Positions 53,200 through 62,488 are shown, counted from the first letter of the stretch. The stretch is 64,000 nucleotides of DNA from Mesorhizobium sp. (GCF_024710845.1 NZ_JANJTZ010000010.1:1-64000); one strand, 5' to 3'. The notes: a model not told the origin generated them from the sequence alone. Program-made: numbers and translations.

Positions 53200-54225
53200 A
53201 TGATCACACGCAGGGCATTCTCGCTCGCAGCCGCCGCTCTGGCCGGTGCCGTGGCTTTTGCCGCGCCGGTTCGCGCCGAAACCGACATCAAGTTCACGCT
53301 GGACTGGAAGTTCGAGGGGCCGGCGGCCGGCTTCTTCCTCGCGATGGACAAGGGCTACTTCAAGGAAGCGGGCCTCAACGTCACCATCGACACCGGCAAC
53401 GGCTCGGTCGAGGCGATTCCGCGCGTGGCCACCGGCGCCTATCAGATGGGCTTCGGCGACATCAATTCGCTGATCAAGTTCCTCGACACCGACCCGACGC
53501 AGAAGATCAAGGCCGTGATGGTCGTCTACGAACGCCCGCCGTTCTCGATCATCGGCCGCAAGAGCCTCGGCATCACCGAGGATCCGAAGTCGGTTGAAGG
53601 CCACAAGCTCGGCGCTCCGCCGCCGGACGGCGCCTTCGCGCAGTGGCCGGCCTTCGTGCAGGCGGCGGGTCTCGACGCCTCCAAGGTGACGATCGAAAGC
53701 GTCGGCTTTCCGGTGCGCGAACCGATGCTGGCGCAGGGCCAGGTCGACGGCATCTTCGGCTTCGCCTTCTCCTCGGTGCTGAACCTGAAGGCTCAAGGTG
53801 TGGCCGCCGACGACATCTCGATGATCCTGATGGCCGAGCACGGGCTCGATCTCTACGGCAACTCGATCCTGGTCAATACCGACTTCGCGGCGGCCAATCC
53901 GGATGCGGTGAAGGGCTTCCTCAAGGCACTCGCCAAGGGCTTCGCCGACGCGGTCGCCGATCCGGTGGCGGGCGCCGAGGCGGTGATGAAGCGCAACGAA
54001 GTGCTGAAGAAGGACATCGAGATCGAACGGCTGAAGATGGCCAACGACCTCAACATCAAGACGCCCTACGTGGTCGAGAACGGCTTCGGCGGGCTCGACA
54101 TGGCCAAGCTCACCAAGTCGATCGAGTACCTGACCGTGTCGATGAAGCTGACGGGTAAGGTCAAGGCGGAACAGATCTTCGACGCCTCGTACCTTCCGCC
54201 GAAGGAAGAGCGGATGCTGCCGTAA
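53200..54225 (+). CDS. ABC transporter substrate-binding protein (NitT/TauT family)
   Basis: A 341-residue periplasmic protein with a signal peptide (MITRRAFSLAAAALAGAVAF, cleavage after VRA; the RRAF resembles a weak Tat motif). Mature segments: FTLDWKFEGPAAGFFLAMDKGYFKEAGL, RVATGAYQMGFGDINSLI, and GFPVREPMLAQGQVDGIFGF. ATG with GGGGAGC upstream. It starts an operon with an ATPase and one permease. Family members bind taurine, sulphonates, aromatic acids or pyrimidine-like molecules; the adjacent aromatic genes suggest, but do not prove, an aromatic acid. Confidence 0.9.
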   Translation: MITRRAFSLAAAALAGAVAFAAPVRAETDIKFTLDWKFEGPAAGFFLAMDKGYFKEAGLNVTIDTGNGSVEAIPRVATGAYQMGFGDINSLIKFLDTDPTQKIKAVMVVYERPPFSIIGRKSLGITEDPKSVEGHKLGAPPPDGAFAQWPAFVQAAGLDASKVTIESVGFPVREPMLAQGQVDGIFGFAFSSVLNLKAQGVAADDISMILMAEHGLDLYGNSILVNTDFAAANPDAVKGFLKALAKGFADAVADPVAGAEAVMKRNEVLKKDIEIERLKMANDLNIKTPYVVENGFGGLDMAKLTKSIEYLTVSMKLTGKVKAEQIFDASYLPPKEERMLP

Positions 54226-54242
54226 GGCAGTCGGTCGTCATG

Positions 54243-54289
54243 CGTCGGTCGATGGTCGAAAGGCCACGACCGACGAAGCTCGACCGACG
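54243..54289 (+). other. Intercistronic stem-loop with two alternative pairings
   Basis: CGTCGGTCG (54243-54251) plus TGG (54253-54255) pairs with CCA-CGACCGACG (54264-54275), giving a 12-bp stem with one bulged A. The same left arm can also pair with a second CGACCGACG at 54281-54289. It lies between the binding-protein and ATPase genes, probably as a 3'-end stabiliser or attenuator. Confidence 0.6.
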
Positions 54290-54316
54290 ACGGTCTTTCC
54301 TCTTGCGGAGCTTCAT

Positions 54317-55108
54317 TTGACCTACCCCCTGGTTACCATTTCCAACGTCGACATGCGCTATGGCGGCGCGGAGGGGACGCTTGCCGTCAAGGAACTGACG
54401 CTCGCCGTCGCCAAGGGCGAGTTCGCCGCCGTGGTCGGGCCGTCGGGCTGCGGCAAGTCCACACTGATGAAGCTGGTGACCGGGCTGCACATTCCGCAAT
54501 CGGGCGAGGTGATGGTCGCGGGCGCGCGGGTGACCAAGCCGGTGTCGATCGTCGGCATGGCGTTCCAGAACCCGACCATGCTGCCCTGGCGCACCACGCT
54601 CGACAACATCCTCTTGCCGCTGGAAATCGTCGAGCGGCACCGCAAGCGGCTGCGGGCCAACAAGGCGGAGTATGTCGCCAAGGCCGAGAAGCTCCTGGAG
54701 ACCGTCGGCCTCAAGGGCTTCGGCTCGAAATTTCCCTGGCAGCTTTCCGGCGGCATGCAGCAGCGCGCCAATTTGTGCCGCGCGCTGATTCACGAGCCCG
54801 ACCTGCTGATGCTCGACGAGCCGTTCGGTGCGCTCGACTCGTTCACCCGCGAGGAACTGTGGTGCGTCATCCGCGACCTGCACGCCGCTCAGGGTGTGAC
54901 GATCGTGCTGGTGACACATGACCTGCGCGAAGCGGCCTTCCTGGCCGACAAGGTCTTCGTGATGAGTTCGCGGCCCGGCCGCATCCTGCAGGAGCGGCAC
55001 GTGCCGTTCGAACGGCCGCGCGATCTGGAAATTCTCTACAGGCCCGAGTTCAACGACCTCGTGCATGAGCTGCGCGGGGCCATCGCCGAAGCGAGGATCG
55101 CGGCATGA
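54317..55108 (+). CDS. ABC transporter ATP-binding protein (NitT/TauT family)
   Basis: A 263-residue ATPase. The TTG start at 54317 has GCGGAG about seven bases upstream. Walker A GPSGCGKST (residue ~42), Q-loop FQNP, signature LSGGMQQR, Walker B LLMLDEPFGALD and switch His in VTHDLREA are all present, with the C-terminal SRPGRILQERHV of the TauB/SsuB type. Its TGA overlaps the permease ATG (ATGA). Confidence 0.93.
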   Translation: MTYPLVTISNVDMRYGGAEGTLAVKELTLAVAKGEFAAVVGPSGCGKSTLMKLVTGLHIPQSGEVMVAGARVTKPVSIVGMAFQNPTMLPWRTTLDNILLPLEIVERHRKRLRANKAEYVAKAEKLLETVGLKGFGSKFPWQLSGGMQQRANLCRALIHEPDLLMLDEPFGALDSFTREELWCVIRDLHAAQGVTIVLVTHDLREAAFLADKVFVMSSRPGRILQERHVPFERPRDLEILYRPEFNDLVHELRGAIAEARIAA

Positions 55109-55887
55109 ACGCGGGAACGGGTAAGGGCTTCAACTGGCTCAACGCGGCGCCGTGGCTCTACACGATTGCGCTTTTTGTGATCTGGGAGGCCGCCGTGCGC
55201 GCCTTCGGCATCGCGCAATACGTGCTGCCGGCGCCGAGCGTCATTCTCAATGCGATCATCGAGTTCTGGCCGGCGATCTGGAAGAATTCGCTGCAGACGC
55301 TCTACACCACGACCGTCGGCTTTCTGCTCGCCGTCGTCGGCGGCCTGGCGCTGGGCCTGCTGGTCGGCTGGTCGCGCTCGATCTATGCCGGGCTCTACCC
55401 GCTGATGGTCGGCTTCAACGCGATCCCCAAGGTCGCGATCGTGCCGATCCTGGTGATCTGGTTCGGCATCGGCACCATTCCGGCGGTGCTCACCGCCTTC
55501 CTGATCGCCTTCTTCCCGATCGTCGTGAATGTGGCGACAGGGCTTGCCACCATCGAGCCCGAGACCGAGGACGTGCTGCGCGCACTCGGCGCCAAGAAGA
55601 TGGACATCATGCTGAAGGTCGGCATCCCGCGCTCGATGCCCTACTTTTTCGGCTCGCTGAAGGTTGCGATCACGCTCGCCTTCGTCGGGTCGGTCGTGTC
55701 CGAAACGGTCGCGTCCAATTCCGGACTCGGCCAGATGATGTCGGCGGCGCAGTCGCAGTTCAACGTGCCGCTGGTCTTCGCCGGCCTGATCATGCTCGCG
55801 GTCGAGGGCATCGCCATGTATGCGCTGATGGCATGGATCGAGATGCGCACCACCGGCTGGGCGCATCGCGGGCAGGGGGCGCAGTAG
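55105..55887 (+). CDS. ABC transporter permease (NitT/TauT family)
   Basis: A 260-residue inner-membrane protein with about six helices. Near the N-terminus AQYVLPAPSVILNAI is the usual family segment, and the EAA loop is VLRALGAKKMDIMLKVGIPRSMPYF (residues ~155-180), followed by FVGSVVSETVASNSGLGQMM. It is the only permease in this operon, so the channel is presumably a homodimer, unlike the importer at 40201. Confidence 0.93.
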   Translation: MNAGTGKGFNWLNAAPWLYTIALFVIWEAAVRAFGIAQYVLPAPSVILNAIIEFWPAIWKNSLQTLYTTTVGFLLAVVGGLALGLLVGWSRSIYAGLYPLMVGFNAIPKVAIVPILVIWFGIGTIPAVLTAFLIAFFPIVVNVATGLATIEPETEDVLRALGAKKMDIMLKVGIPRSMPYFFGSLKVAITLAFVGSVVSETVASNSGLGQMMSAAQSQFNVPLVFAGLIMLAVEGIAMYALMAWIEMRTTGWAHRGQGAQ

Positions 55888-55971
55888 ATCGTCTGCGCCG
55901 CATTGCCCTTTGCCGTCCGTTCGCCTACATAGCGCGCAACTTCCAACACTCGTTGATCAGGAATAGCGCGC

Positions 55972-57621
55972 GTGGCACGCCAGTTCATCTATCACATGTC
56001 GGGCCTCTCCAAGGCCTACGGCACCAAGAAGGTGCTCGACAACGTCCATCTCTCCTTCTACCCGGACGCCAAGATCGGCATCCTGGGCCCGAACGGCTCG
56101 GGCAAGTCGACGATCCTGCGCATCATGGCCGGGCTCGACAAGGAATATCAGGGCGAGGCGTGGCTCGCCGACGGCGCGACCGTCGGCTATCTGGCGCAGG
56201 AGCCGCAGCTCAACGCGGCCAAGAATGTGTTCGACAACGTCATGGAGGGCGTGGCGAAAAAGACCGCCATCATCGAGCGCTACAACGAGCTGATGATGAA
56301 TTATTCCGACGAGACCGCGGACGAGGGCGCCAAGCTCCAGGACGAGATGGACCGTCTCAACCTGTGGGACCTCGAACAGCAGGTCGAAATGGCGATGGAG
56401 GCGTTGCAGTGCCCGCCGCCGGATGCCGACGTGAACAATCTCTCGGGCGGCGAGCGCCGTCGTGTCGCGCTGTGCCGTCTGCTGCTCGAGCAGCCCGACC
56501 TGCTGCTCCTTGACGAGCCGACCAACCATCTCGACGCCGAGACGACCGCCTGGCTGGAAAAGCACCTGCGCGACTATCCGGGCTCGGTGCTGATCATCAC
56601 CCATGATCGCTACTTCCTCGACAACGTCACCGGCTGGATCCTCGAACTCGACCGCGGGCGCGGCATCCCCTACGAGGGCAACTACACCAAGTATCTCGAC
56701 GCCAAGGCCAAGCGCCTGATCCAGGAAGGCCGCGAGGACGACGCGCGGCAGAAGTCGATCTGGCGCGAGCGCGAATGGATCCAGTCCAGCCCGAAGGCCC
56801 GCCAGACCAAGTCGAAGGCGCGTATCAAGGCCTATGAGGATCTGGTCGAGCAGGCGCAGAACCGCAAGCCGACCGACACGCAGATCGTCATCCCGGCCGG
56901 CGAACGGCTCGGCAACGTGGTGATCGAGGTCGACGGCCTGACCAAGGGCTTCACCGACGAGGTACTGATCGAGAACCTGTCGTTCAGGCTGCCGCCGGGC
57001 GGCATCGTTGGCGTGATCGGTCCCAACGGCGCGGGCAAGACGACGCTGTTCCGCATGTTCACCGGCCAGGAAAAGCCGGATTCCGGCACGATCCGCATCG
57101 GCGAGACGGTCAAGATGGGCTATGTCGACCAGAGCCGCGACGCGCTCGACCCGAACAAGAACGTCTGGGAGGAAATCTCCGGCGGCGCCGAGGTGATCAA
57201 GCTCGGCAAGCACGAGGTGAACTCGCGGGCGTACTGCTCGTCGTTCAACTTCCGCGGTGCCGACCAGCAGCAGAAGGTCGGTAATCTCTCCGGCGGCCAG
57301 CGCAACCGCGTGCACCTTGCCAAGATGTTGAAGAACGGTGGCAACGTGTTGCTGCTCGACGAGCCGACCAACGATCTCGATACCGAAACCCTGTCGGCGC
57401 TGGAAGACGCGCTGGAAGCCTATGCCGGCTGCGCGGTCATCATCTCGCACGACCGAATGTTCCTCGACCGCATGGCGACCCACATGCTGGCCTTCGAAGG
57501 CAATGCGCATGTCGAGTGGTTCGAGGGCAATTTCGAGGAATACGAGAAGGACAAGATCCGCCGCTTCGGACCCGATGCCGCCAATCCGCATCGCATGACG
57601 CACAAGCGGCTGACGCGGTAG
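55972..57621 (+). CDS. ettA: Energy-dependent translational throttle protein EttA (ABC-F)
   Basis: A 549-residue soluble ABC-F ATPase that binds the ribosomal E site and tunes the first elongation cycle to cellular ATP/ADP. The GTG start at 55972 gives the standard N-terminus (MARQFIYHMSGLSKAYG). Two ABC domains: Walker A GPNGSGKST (~residue 40), signature LSGGERRRVALCRLL; and GPNGAGKTT (~350), signature LSGGQRNRVHLAKML. The linker (PtIM arm, ~240-310) has the RQKSIWREREWIQSSPKARQ segment that marks EttA. No membrane parts. It is constitutive-looking and stands alone. Confidence 0.95.
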   Translation: MARQFIYHMSGLSKAYGTKKVLDNVHLSFYPDAKIGILGPNGSGKSTILRIMAGLDKEYQGEAWLADGATVGYLAQEPQLNAAKNVFDNVMEGVAKKTAIIERYNELMMNYSDETADEGAKLQDEMDRLNLWDLEQQVEMAMEALQCPPPDADVNNLSGGERRRVALCRLLLEQPDLLLLDEPTNHLDAETTAWLEKHLRDYPGSVLIITHDRYFLDNVTGWILELDRGRGIPYEGNYTKYLDAKAKRLIQEGREDDARQKSIWREREWIQSSPKARQTKSKARIKAYEDLVEQAQNRKPTDTQIVIPAGERLGNVVIEVDGLTKGFTDEVLIENLSFRLPPGGIVGVIGPNGAGKTTLFRMFTGQEKPDSGTIRIGETVKMGYVDQSRDALDPNKNVWEEISGGAEVIKLGKHEVNSRAYCSSFNFRGADQQQKVGNLSGGQRNRVHLAKMLKNGGNVLLLDEPTNDLDTETLSALEDALEAYAGCAVIISHDRMFLDRMATHMLAFEGNAHVEWFEGNFEEYEKDKIRRFGPDAANPHRMTHKRLTR

Positions 57622-57647
57622 AATCGAGCGCGGGGGAGGCAGCCGCC

Positions 57648-57983
57648 ATGTCGGGTTTCAGGACGTACTTCGCAGCGTGCTGCCTGGCCGCGGCTGCGCT
57701 GCTTTTTGCCTCCTCCGCGGAGGCGAAGCGGGCGCGATGCTTCACGACCGACGACGGCTACTTTGCCTGCAACTTCGTCGCGACCGACCGGCAGGGTAGC
57801 TTCGAGATCAGCGCCCGCGGCAAGCCGACCTACAGCCTGATCGTCGATCAGCCGGGCTTTGCCAGCGCCTTCGTCAATATCGGCGGTCGCAACGTCTCCC
57901 TGCCGGGAATGTATGTGCGGTCGAACGACGACGGCGCCTGCTGGAACAATCCCGAGACCTCGACGCGAATCTGCGCCTGGTAG
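57648..57983 (+). CDS. Small secreted protein with four cysteines
   Basis: A 111-residue protein with a signal peptide (cleavage after AEA, residue ~26); the ATG at 57648 has GGGGGAGG upstream. The mature ~85 residues contain CFTTDDGYFACNFVATD at the start and GACWNNPETSTRICAW at the end, so four cysteines could form two disulphides around a beta-rich core. I do not recognise a family. It follows ettA by 26 bp but is probably independent. Confidence 0.75.
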   Translation: MSGFRTYFAACCLAAAALLFASSAEAKRARCFTTDDGYFACNFVATDRQGSFEISARGKPTYSLIVDQPGFASAFVNIGGRNVSLPGMYVRSNDDGACWNNPETSTRICAW

Positions 57984-58149
57984 GGGCTGTCCGCCCACGA
58001 TGACGTGGACGAGTGGGGCCGACATTCCGCCAGCCTTTGCTTTGCCTCAATTTTTGGCGTATTCGCGGATTGCGCAACGGCCCGCGACGGATCCCTCCCC
58101 ATGCCGTCGTCACGCGTGAAATCAGGGCCCCGACGGGACGATTCCTAGC

Positions 58150-59274
58150 ATGCAGCGTGTCATCATCAGCGGTATCGGCGTCGAGATACCGGAATCAACG
58201 ATCACGAACGAAGAGCTGGTCGCCAGCTTCAACGAGTGGATTGATCTCCAGAACGCAGAACGCTCGGCCAAGGGCGAACCGCCGCTGGCGAAATCGAACA
58301 CCGACTTCATCGTCTATGCGTCGGGCGTCAAGAACCGCCACGTCCATACCCGCGACGGCATCCTCGATGTCGAGCGCATGGCGCCGCGCATCTCGCCACG
58401 CGGCGACGACGAACTTTCGGTCATGGCCGAGTTCGGCGTCGTTTCCGCTCGACGGGCGCTGGACCATGCGGGCGTGACGGATCCGTCGTCTGTCGACATG
58501 GTGATCTGCGCGGCGTCGCACCAGCAGCGGCCCTATCCGGCCGTCGCAGTCGAGATCCAGAAGGCGCTGGGCGCTTCGGGCGCCGCGTTCGACATGAGCC
58601 TCGGCTGCTCGTCGGCCGCCGCCGGGCTGCATATCGCGACCAATCTGGTGCGAACCGGCGCGCAGAAGCGCGTGTTGGTGGTGACGCCGGAGATTATCAC
58701 CGCCCACCTCAACTTCCGCGACCGGCAGACGCATTTCATCTTCGGTGACGCTGCGGCGACGATGGTGGTGGAAGCGATCGACGAAGGCGATGTCCGCTCG
58801 GGACGTTTCGAGGTGATGGACACACGCAGCTGGACGCAGTTCTCGAATAATATCCGCTCGAATTTCGGTTTCCTGATCCGTTCCGGGCAGGAGGACACTT
58901 CCGTGGTGAACATGGAAGGCAACATGATCAAGCAGGTCGGGAACAAGGTCTTCAAGGAAGTCACCGTCGCCGCGCACAAGTTCATCGCGAGCTTCCTCGC
59001 CGACCATGACATGACGGTCGAGGACGTGCGCCGCTACTGGCTACACCAGGCGAACGGCCGGATGAACGCCATGATCATGAAACTCACACTCGGCCACGAG
59101 GCGGACGCCGACCGCGCACCGATGGTGCTGGAAAAGCTCGGGAATACGGCAGCCGCCGGCGCCGTCGTGGCGCTGAAACAGTATCACGAGGACATGAAGC
59201 CGGGCGAATTCGGCATGCTGTGCGCCTTCGGCGCCGGATACTCGATCGGCGGCGCGCTCCTGAGGAAGATGTGA
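58150..59274 (+). CDS. Beta-ketoacyl-ACP synthase III family protein (PA3286-like)
   Basis: A 374-residue thiolase-fold enzyme with the KAS III triad Cys153 (MSLGCSSAAAG), His299 (WLHQANGRMN) and Asn332 (LGNTAAAGA). It is longer than FabH (~320), and its N-terminal insert (residues ~35-80, containing ERSAKGEPPLAKS) and the segment QFSNNIRSNFGFL match the Pseudomonas PA3286 subfamily, which condenses medium-chain acyl-CoA from beta-oxidation with malonyl-ACP. It probably links fatty-acid degradation to synthesis. It is not in a fab or plsX operon. Confidence 0.9.
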   Translation: MQRVIISGIGVEIPESTITNEELVASFNEWIDLQNAERSAKGEPPLAKSNTDFIVYASGVKNRHVHTRDGILDVERMAPRISPRGDDELSVMAEFGVVSARRALDHAGVTDPSSVDMVICAASHQQRPYPAVAVEIQKALGASGAAFDMSLGCSSAAAGLHIATNLVRTGAQKRVLVVTPEIITAHLNFRDRQTHFIFGDAAATMVVEAIDEGDVRSGRFEVMDTRSWTQFSNNIRSNFGFLIRSGQEDTSVVNMEGNMIKQVGNKVFKEVTVAAHKFIASFLADHDMTVEDVRRYWLHQANGRMNAMIMKLTLGHEADADRAPMVLEKLGNTAAAGAVVALKQYHEDMKPGEFGMLCAFGAGYSIGGALLRKM

Positions 59275-59363
59275 CCGATCGCCTGGCGTTCGGTTCGTAT
59301 CACGCGAATTGACTGGACTGCCTAGCCCGTCACCCGCAATTAGCGGGAAACGCGGGAGTTGCC

Positions 59364-59993
59364 ATGCGCGACCAGACACTGCCATTCGACCGACCACTCG
59401 ACGCCGATCCCGAGATCGTTCCGGCCCGCAAGCTGAGCGCACGCGTGGCTGGCGTTTTCGTCGCGGCGGGCGGTCACTTCGAGACGGCGGCGGTCGAGGC
59501 GCTCGAACTCGGCTTCGGCGGCATCGTCGGCGATTTTCACGAAGGTGCGACGCGTCATTCGGGCGGGCGCGAGCTGTGGTATCCGCGCGGCACGCAGATC
59601 AGGAACGAGCGGCAGGTTTCCATCGTGGCGCCCGACGAACTTGAGCGGATCGCCCGCAACATGGGGATTCGCGAAATCCGTCCGGAGTGGATCGGCGCGA
59701 ACCTGCTCATCGACGGCGTTCCGCTGCTTTCGTTCCTCCCGGCCGGAACCATGCTGTTCTTTCGCGGTGGAGTGACGCTGAAGGTGGATGCGCAGAACGG
59801 CCCATGCCGCGTCGCCGGCAAGTTGGTTGCGGAACGTGCCCGCATGGAAGACCGAGAAGCCGGCGCGCTCCTGTTTCCCAAGGCCGCCAGGCGGCTGCGG
59901 GGCCTGGTGGCCTGGGTGGAGAAGCCGGGACGGATCGCGGCGGGCGAAGACGTGTCCGTGCGCATCCCCGAGCAGTGGATATACCGGGGCTAA
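59364..59993 (+). CDS. MOSC-domain protein
   Basis: A 209-residue protein of the YiiM/MOCO sulphurase C-terminal family. Family features: ELGFGGIVGDFHEGATRHSGGRE near residue 50, EIRPEWIGANLLIDG, and the conserved cysteine in NGPCRVAGKL, thought to bind a sulphur or molybdenum-cofactor ligand. No transmembrane or signal segment. ATG at 59364, with GGGAGTTGCC upstream. The function of stand-alone MOSC proteins is linked to N-hydroxylated base or amidoxime reduction, but it is not established for this one. Confidence 0.88.
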   Translation: MRDQTLPFDRPLDADPEIVPARKLSARVAGVFVAAGGHFETAAVEALELGFGGIVGDFHEGATRHSGGRELWYPRGTQIRNERQVSIVAPDELERIARNMGIREIRPEWIGANLLIDGVPLLSFLPAGTMLFFRGGVTLKVDAQNGPCRVAGKLVAERARMEDREAGALLFPKAARRLRGLVAWVEKPGRIAAGEDVSVRIPEQWIYRG

Positions 59994-61568
59994 TCAGCCC
60001 GACAGAAGCTCGATGAAGCGCTCGGCGACCGGCCGCATGAAATCGTCCGGCTTGGCGAGCTCGAGATACTTCTTGTAGGCGGCCACTGCATCGCCCTTGC
60101 GGTCGGTGTCTCGGTAGCTGTCTCCGAGCGACATCCAGACGTCGGCGTTTTCCGGCGCGAGCCTCCGTGCCTCGATCAGCTGGGTCACAGCTTCGTCGTG
60201 ACGCGAGAGGCGCTGCAGGACGCGGCCGAGTTCGAGCCGGTAGGCGGCGTCCGCCGGGGCGAGCTTCACCGCACGCGCATAGCGCAGCTCGGCTGCGGCG
60301 AAGTCGCCGATAATGGCGAGCATACGCCCATGCGACGCCTGGGCATCCGTGTCTTCCGGCGCATAGTCGGCGGCGTTGCGGTAGATGCGCTCCGCGGCCG
60401 CGTTGTCGCCCTTGGCAAGATGCATCGCGGCGAGTTCCGCGAAGGCCGGCAGGTAGCCGGGATCGAGTTCCAGCGCGCGCGTCAGCTGGGCGACCCCTTC
60501 GTCGGTCTTTCCAATCCGGAGCAGGATGCGGCCGGCCTTCGTCGGATAGCGCGGGTCGACCGGAGAAGCGTCGGCGGCCTGAAGATAGACCGTCACCGCC
60601 TCGTCCGGCTTGCCCTCCGCGAGTGCGATCTCGGCAAAACCCTCCGAGGCGAAGACGTTCTTCGGATCGAGCCTGCGCACCTCGGCATATTCGGTGCGGG
60701 CGGCAGCGAGATCGCCCGCCTTGAGCAGCGCGTTGCCGAGGTTGACGCGGGCGGGGATAAAGGCCGGGTCGAGCGCCAGGGCAGCACGGTATTCCTCCGT
60801 CGCCGCCTTGGCGTCGCCCTCGTCGGCGCGGATCAGGCCGATCAGGTTGTGCGCCCATTTCGCGTCCTTGTGGTGCGAGCGGATCATCCGTCGCGCCAGG
60901 ATGGTGGCGGAAAGCGGCTTTTCGGCCGACGCGGCCGAGATCGCCACGAACGGGTCCAGGATCGCCAGGATGCCCGACGCGGCCTCAGCGAAGTAGTCGC
61001 GGTCGGAAGAAGCGCCGATCGGCGACAGGTCGACGAGCTCGACCGCGTCGCGCACCACACGAAGGCGAAGCCGCAGGCCTTCCGGTGAGCAATCCGCGGT
61101 CTCACAGATGAACTCGCCGGCGATGCGCGTCTCATACGCGTTGAACAGGCGCCTGACATGGAAGACGAGCGATTCGATGGAGAGGCCCGAATCGGGAAAG
61201 GAGAACTCGACGCGGCGCGAATTCGGCAAGGCGGCAATACTCTCCTTCGACGTCTTCGCGGAGCGCCGCACGTCCGACAGCCCGTCCCAGATGCGGCTGG
61301 CGACGACCTCGGCCGTCATCCCCCGCGCCGCGAGCGCTTCGGGGACGGCGATCGGCTCGATGATGACCTGGTCGCGGCGGAACTGGCCGATCAGCAGCGG
61401 CACCAGCACGACGACGATGACGAGGAAGAAGACGTTGAGAAGGACGGTGCGGACGTTGGTGGACCACGTCTCCAGCCCCGGCAGCGACAGCCGCTCGCGC
61501 AGCCTGGCCCACGAGGACCCTTCGGAGGTCGATGCCGTTTCCTCCGCCTTTCGCCTGCCCCGCGCCAT
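59994..61568 (-). CDS. Membrane-anchored tetratricopeptide-repeat protein
   Basis: A 524-residue protein. Residues 1-40 are cytoplasmic and basic, followed by one transmembrane helix (~41-62, VLLNVFFLVIVVVLVPLLIG), so the rest is probably periplasmic. A ~140-residue domain of unknown fold follows (RFSFPDSGLSIESLVFHV-like region with CETADCSPEG). From ~230 to ~510 there are about eight TPR units: AKWAHNLIGLIRADEGDAKAA, ARVNLGNALLKAGDLAAA, and ADVWMSLGDSYRDTDRKGDA. It would scaffold a protein complex, possibly in the envelope. I cannot name the partner. Confidence 0.85.
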   Translation of the reverse strand: MARGRRKAEETASTSEGSSWARLRERLSLPGLETWSTNVRTVLLNVFFLVIVVVLVPLLIGQFRRDQVIIEPIAVPEALAARGMTAEVVASRIWDGLSDVRRSAKTSKESIAALPNSRRVEFSFPDSGLSIESLVFHVRRLFNAYETRIAGEFICETADCSPEGLRLRLRVVRDAVELVDLSPIGASSDRDYFAEAASGILAILDPFVAISAASAEKPLSATILARRMIRSHHKDAKWAHNLIGLIRADEGDAKAATEEYRAALALDPAFIPARVNLGNALLKAGDLAAARTEYAEVRRLDPKNVFASEGFAEIALAEGKPDEAVTVYLQAADASPVDPRYPTKAGRILLRIGKTDEGVAQLTRALELDPGYLPAFAELAAMHLAKGDNAAAERIYRNAADYAPEDTDAQASHGRMLAIIGDFAAAELRYARAVKLAPADAAYRLELGRVLQRLSRHDEAVTQLIEARRLAPENADVWMSLGDSYRDTDRKGDAVAAYKKYLELAKPDDFMRPVAERFIELLSG

Positions 61569-61634
61569 CTCGCTCCACCCGATTGCCCAAGCCGCACAGC
61601 GGATGGCCGCAAGCTACCAGAATAACGTGGGAAA

Positions 61635-61955
61635 TTAAGGCGCTTCTTCCTCGTCGCCGTCAGGATCGAGCAGGCGCGTCGCGCGCCAGGTCGTCAGCAC
61701 CTTGTTGATCTCGTCGACGACAAAGAAACGGGCGGAGTCGCGGTCGTAACCATCTGCCAACAGCGCATCGTAGGAGGTGTGCCGGTGGCGGATATGCGCG
61801 GCCGTGGCGAGCCATAGCGCAACCGAGGGCGGCAGCGTCTTCAGGTGTTTCTGGCCGGCAGCCTCCCGGATTGCCTCGGCGTCGGCCCACGGCGCGAGCG
61901 GGATCAGGAGGGTGAGGCCCTTGGCGATTTCCTTCTGCCGATGCGTTCCCGCCAT
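61635..61955 (-). CDS. DUF2293 domain protein
   Basis: A 106-residue protein. The ATG at 61955 shares a base with the trmO stop (TGATG), so the two are translationally coupled. The family pattern: AIREAAGQKHLKTLPPSVALWLATAAHIRHRHTSYDALLADGYDRDSARFF. DUF2293 is a small, mostly helical, histidine-rich domain of unknown function. The C-terminal tail is acidic (DPDGDEEEAP). The coupling to TrmO suggests a role near tRNA or RNA biology, but that is inference. Confidence 0.9.
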   Translation of the reverse strand: MAGTHRQKEIAKGLTLLIPLAPWADAEAIREAAGQKHLKTLPPSVALWLATAAHIRHRHTSYDALLADGYDRDSARFFVVDEINKVLTTWRATRLLDPDGDEEEAP

Positions 61956-62488
61956 CAGGCGCCATCCCGGGGAGGGCGCGCGGCGTCGGGAACCGAGTCG
62001 GTCGAGGCGAAATAGGGCTTGATGTCGACGACGGGGGTGCCGTCGAGCAGGTCGATTGCCTCGAGGTCGATGACGCCGCGCGCCATGTCGATGCCGAGGA
62101 TGCGGACGATGTGCATGCCGATCGGATTGGGCCGCACGGGTGAGCGAAGGGCAAAGGTGCCTTTCGCCGTTTCGGCGTGGCGCGGCTTCTGGACGATCAG
62201 GTCGCGCGGCGAACGGTCGAGCCAGGACAACAGGACGGCGTGGCTGTATTTGTCGAGCCCCTGCAGGCCGGATGCGTAGATCGGGTCGAGGGAAATGCGA
62301 CCGCCGCCGCCCCTCTCGCCAGCCTCGCGCATGTTCTTCGGGCACTGCGATCGCTCGGTCCAGGGCGACGAGACACGGCCGATGAAGACCACACCTGCAT
62401 CCGGCGGCGCGGCGGCCGGATCGGCGTCGAGCCGCCGTTCCCCTTCGCGGATCTCGAACTCGGACTGGGCCTTGGATGAAAACGCCAT
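61955..62488 (-). CDS. trmO: tRNA (t6A37) N6-methyltransferase TrmO family
   Basis: A protein of 177 residues from the ATG at 62488 (GGGAAAG a few bases upstream; in-frame ATGs at 62500 and 62509 are alternatives). The TrmO/YaeB (UPF0066) core is clear: FIGRVSSPWTERSQCPKNMREA, LDPIYASGLQGLDKYSHAVLLSWLDRSPRD, GTFALRSPVRPNPIGMHIVRILGID and LDGTPVVDIKPYF. TrmO methylates N6-threonylcarbamoyladenosine at position 37 of tRNA-Thr using S-adenosylmethionine. It lies next to SAM-cycle genes (SahR, metF), which fits its SAM use. The gap to the divergent regulator contains the SahR operator. Confidence 0.9.
   Translation of the reverse strand: MAFSSKAQSEFEIREGERRLDADPAAAPPDAGVVFIGRVSSPWTERSQCPKNMREAGERGGGGRISLDPIYASGLQGLDKYSHAVLLSWLDRSPRDLIVQKPRHAETAKGTFALRSPVRPNPIGMHIVRILGIDMARGVIDLEAIDLLDGTPVVDIKPYFASTDSVPDAARPPRDGA

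Noticed and set aside
54226-54316. Short GGTCG repeats as a CRISPR-like array
   Set aside because: There are no regularly spaced identical repeats with unique spacers; the repeats form a stem-loop.
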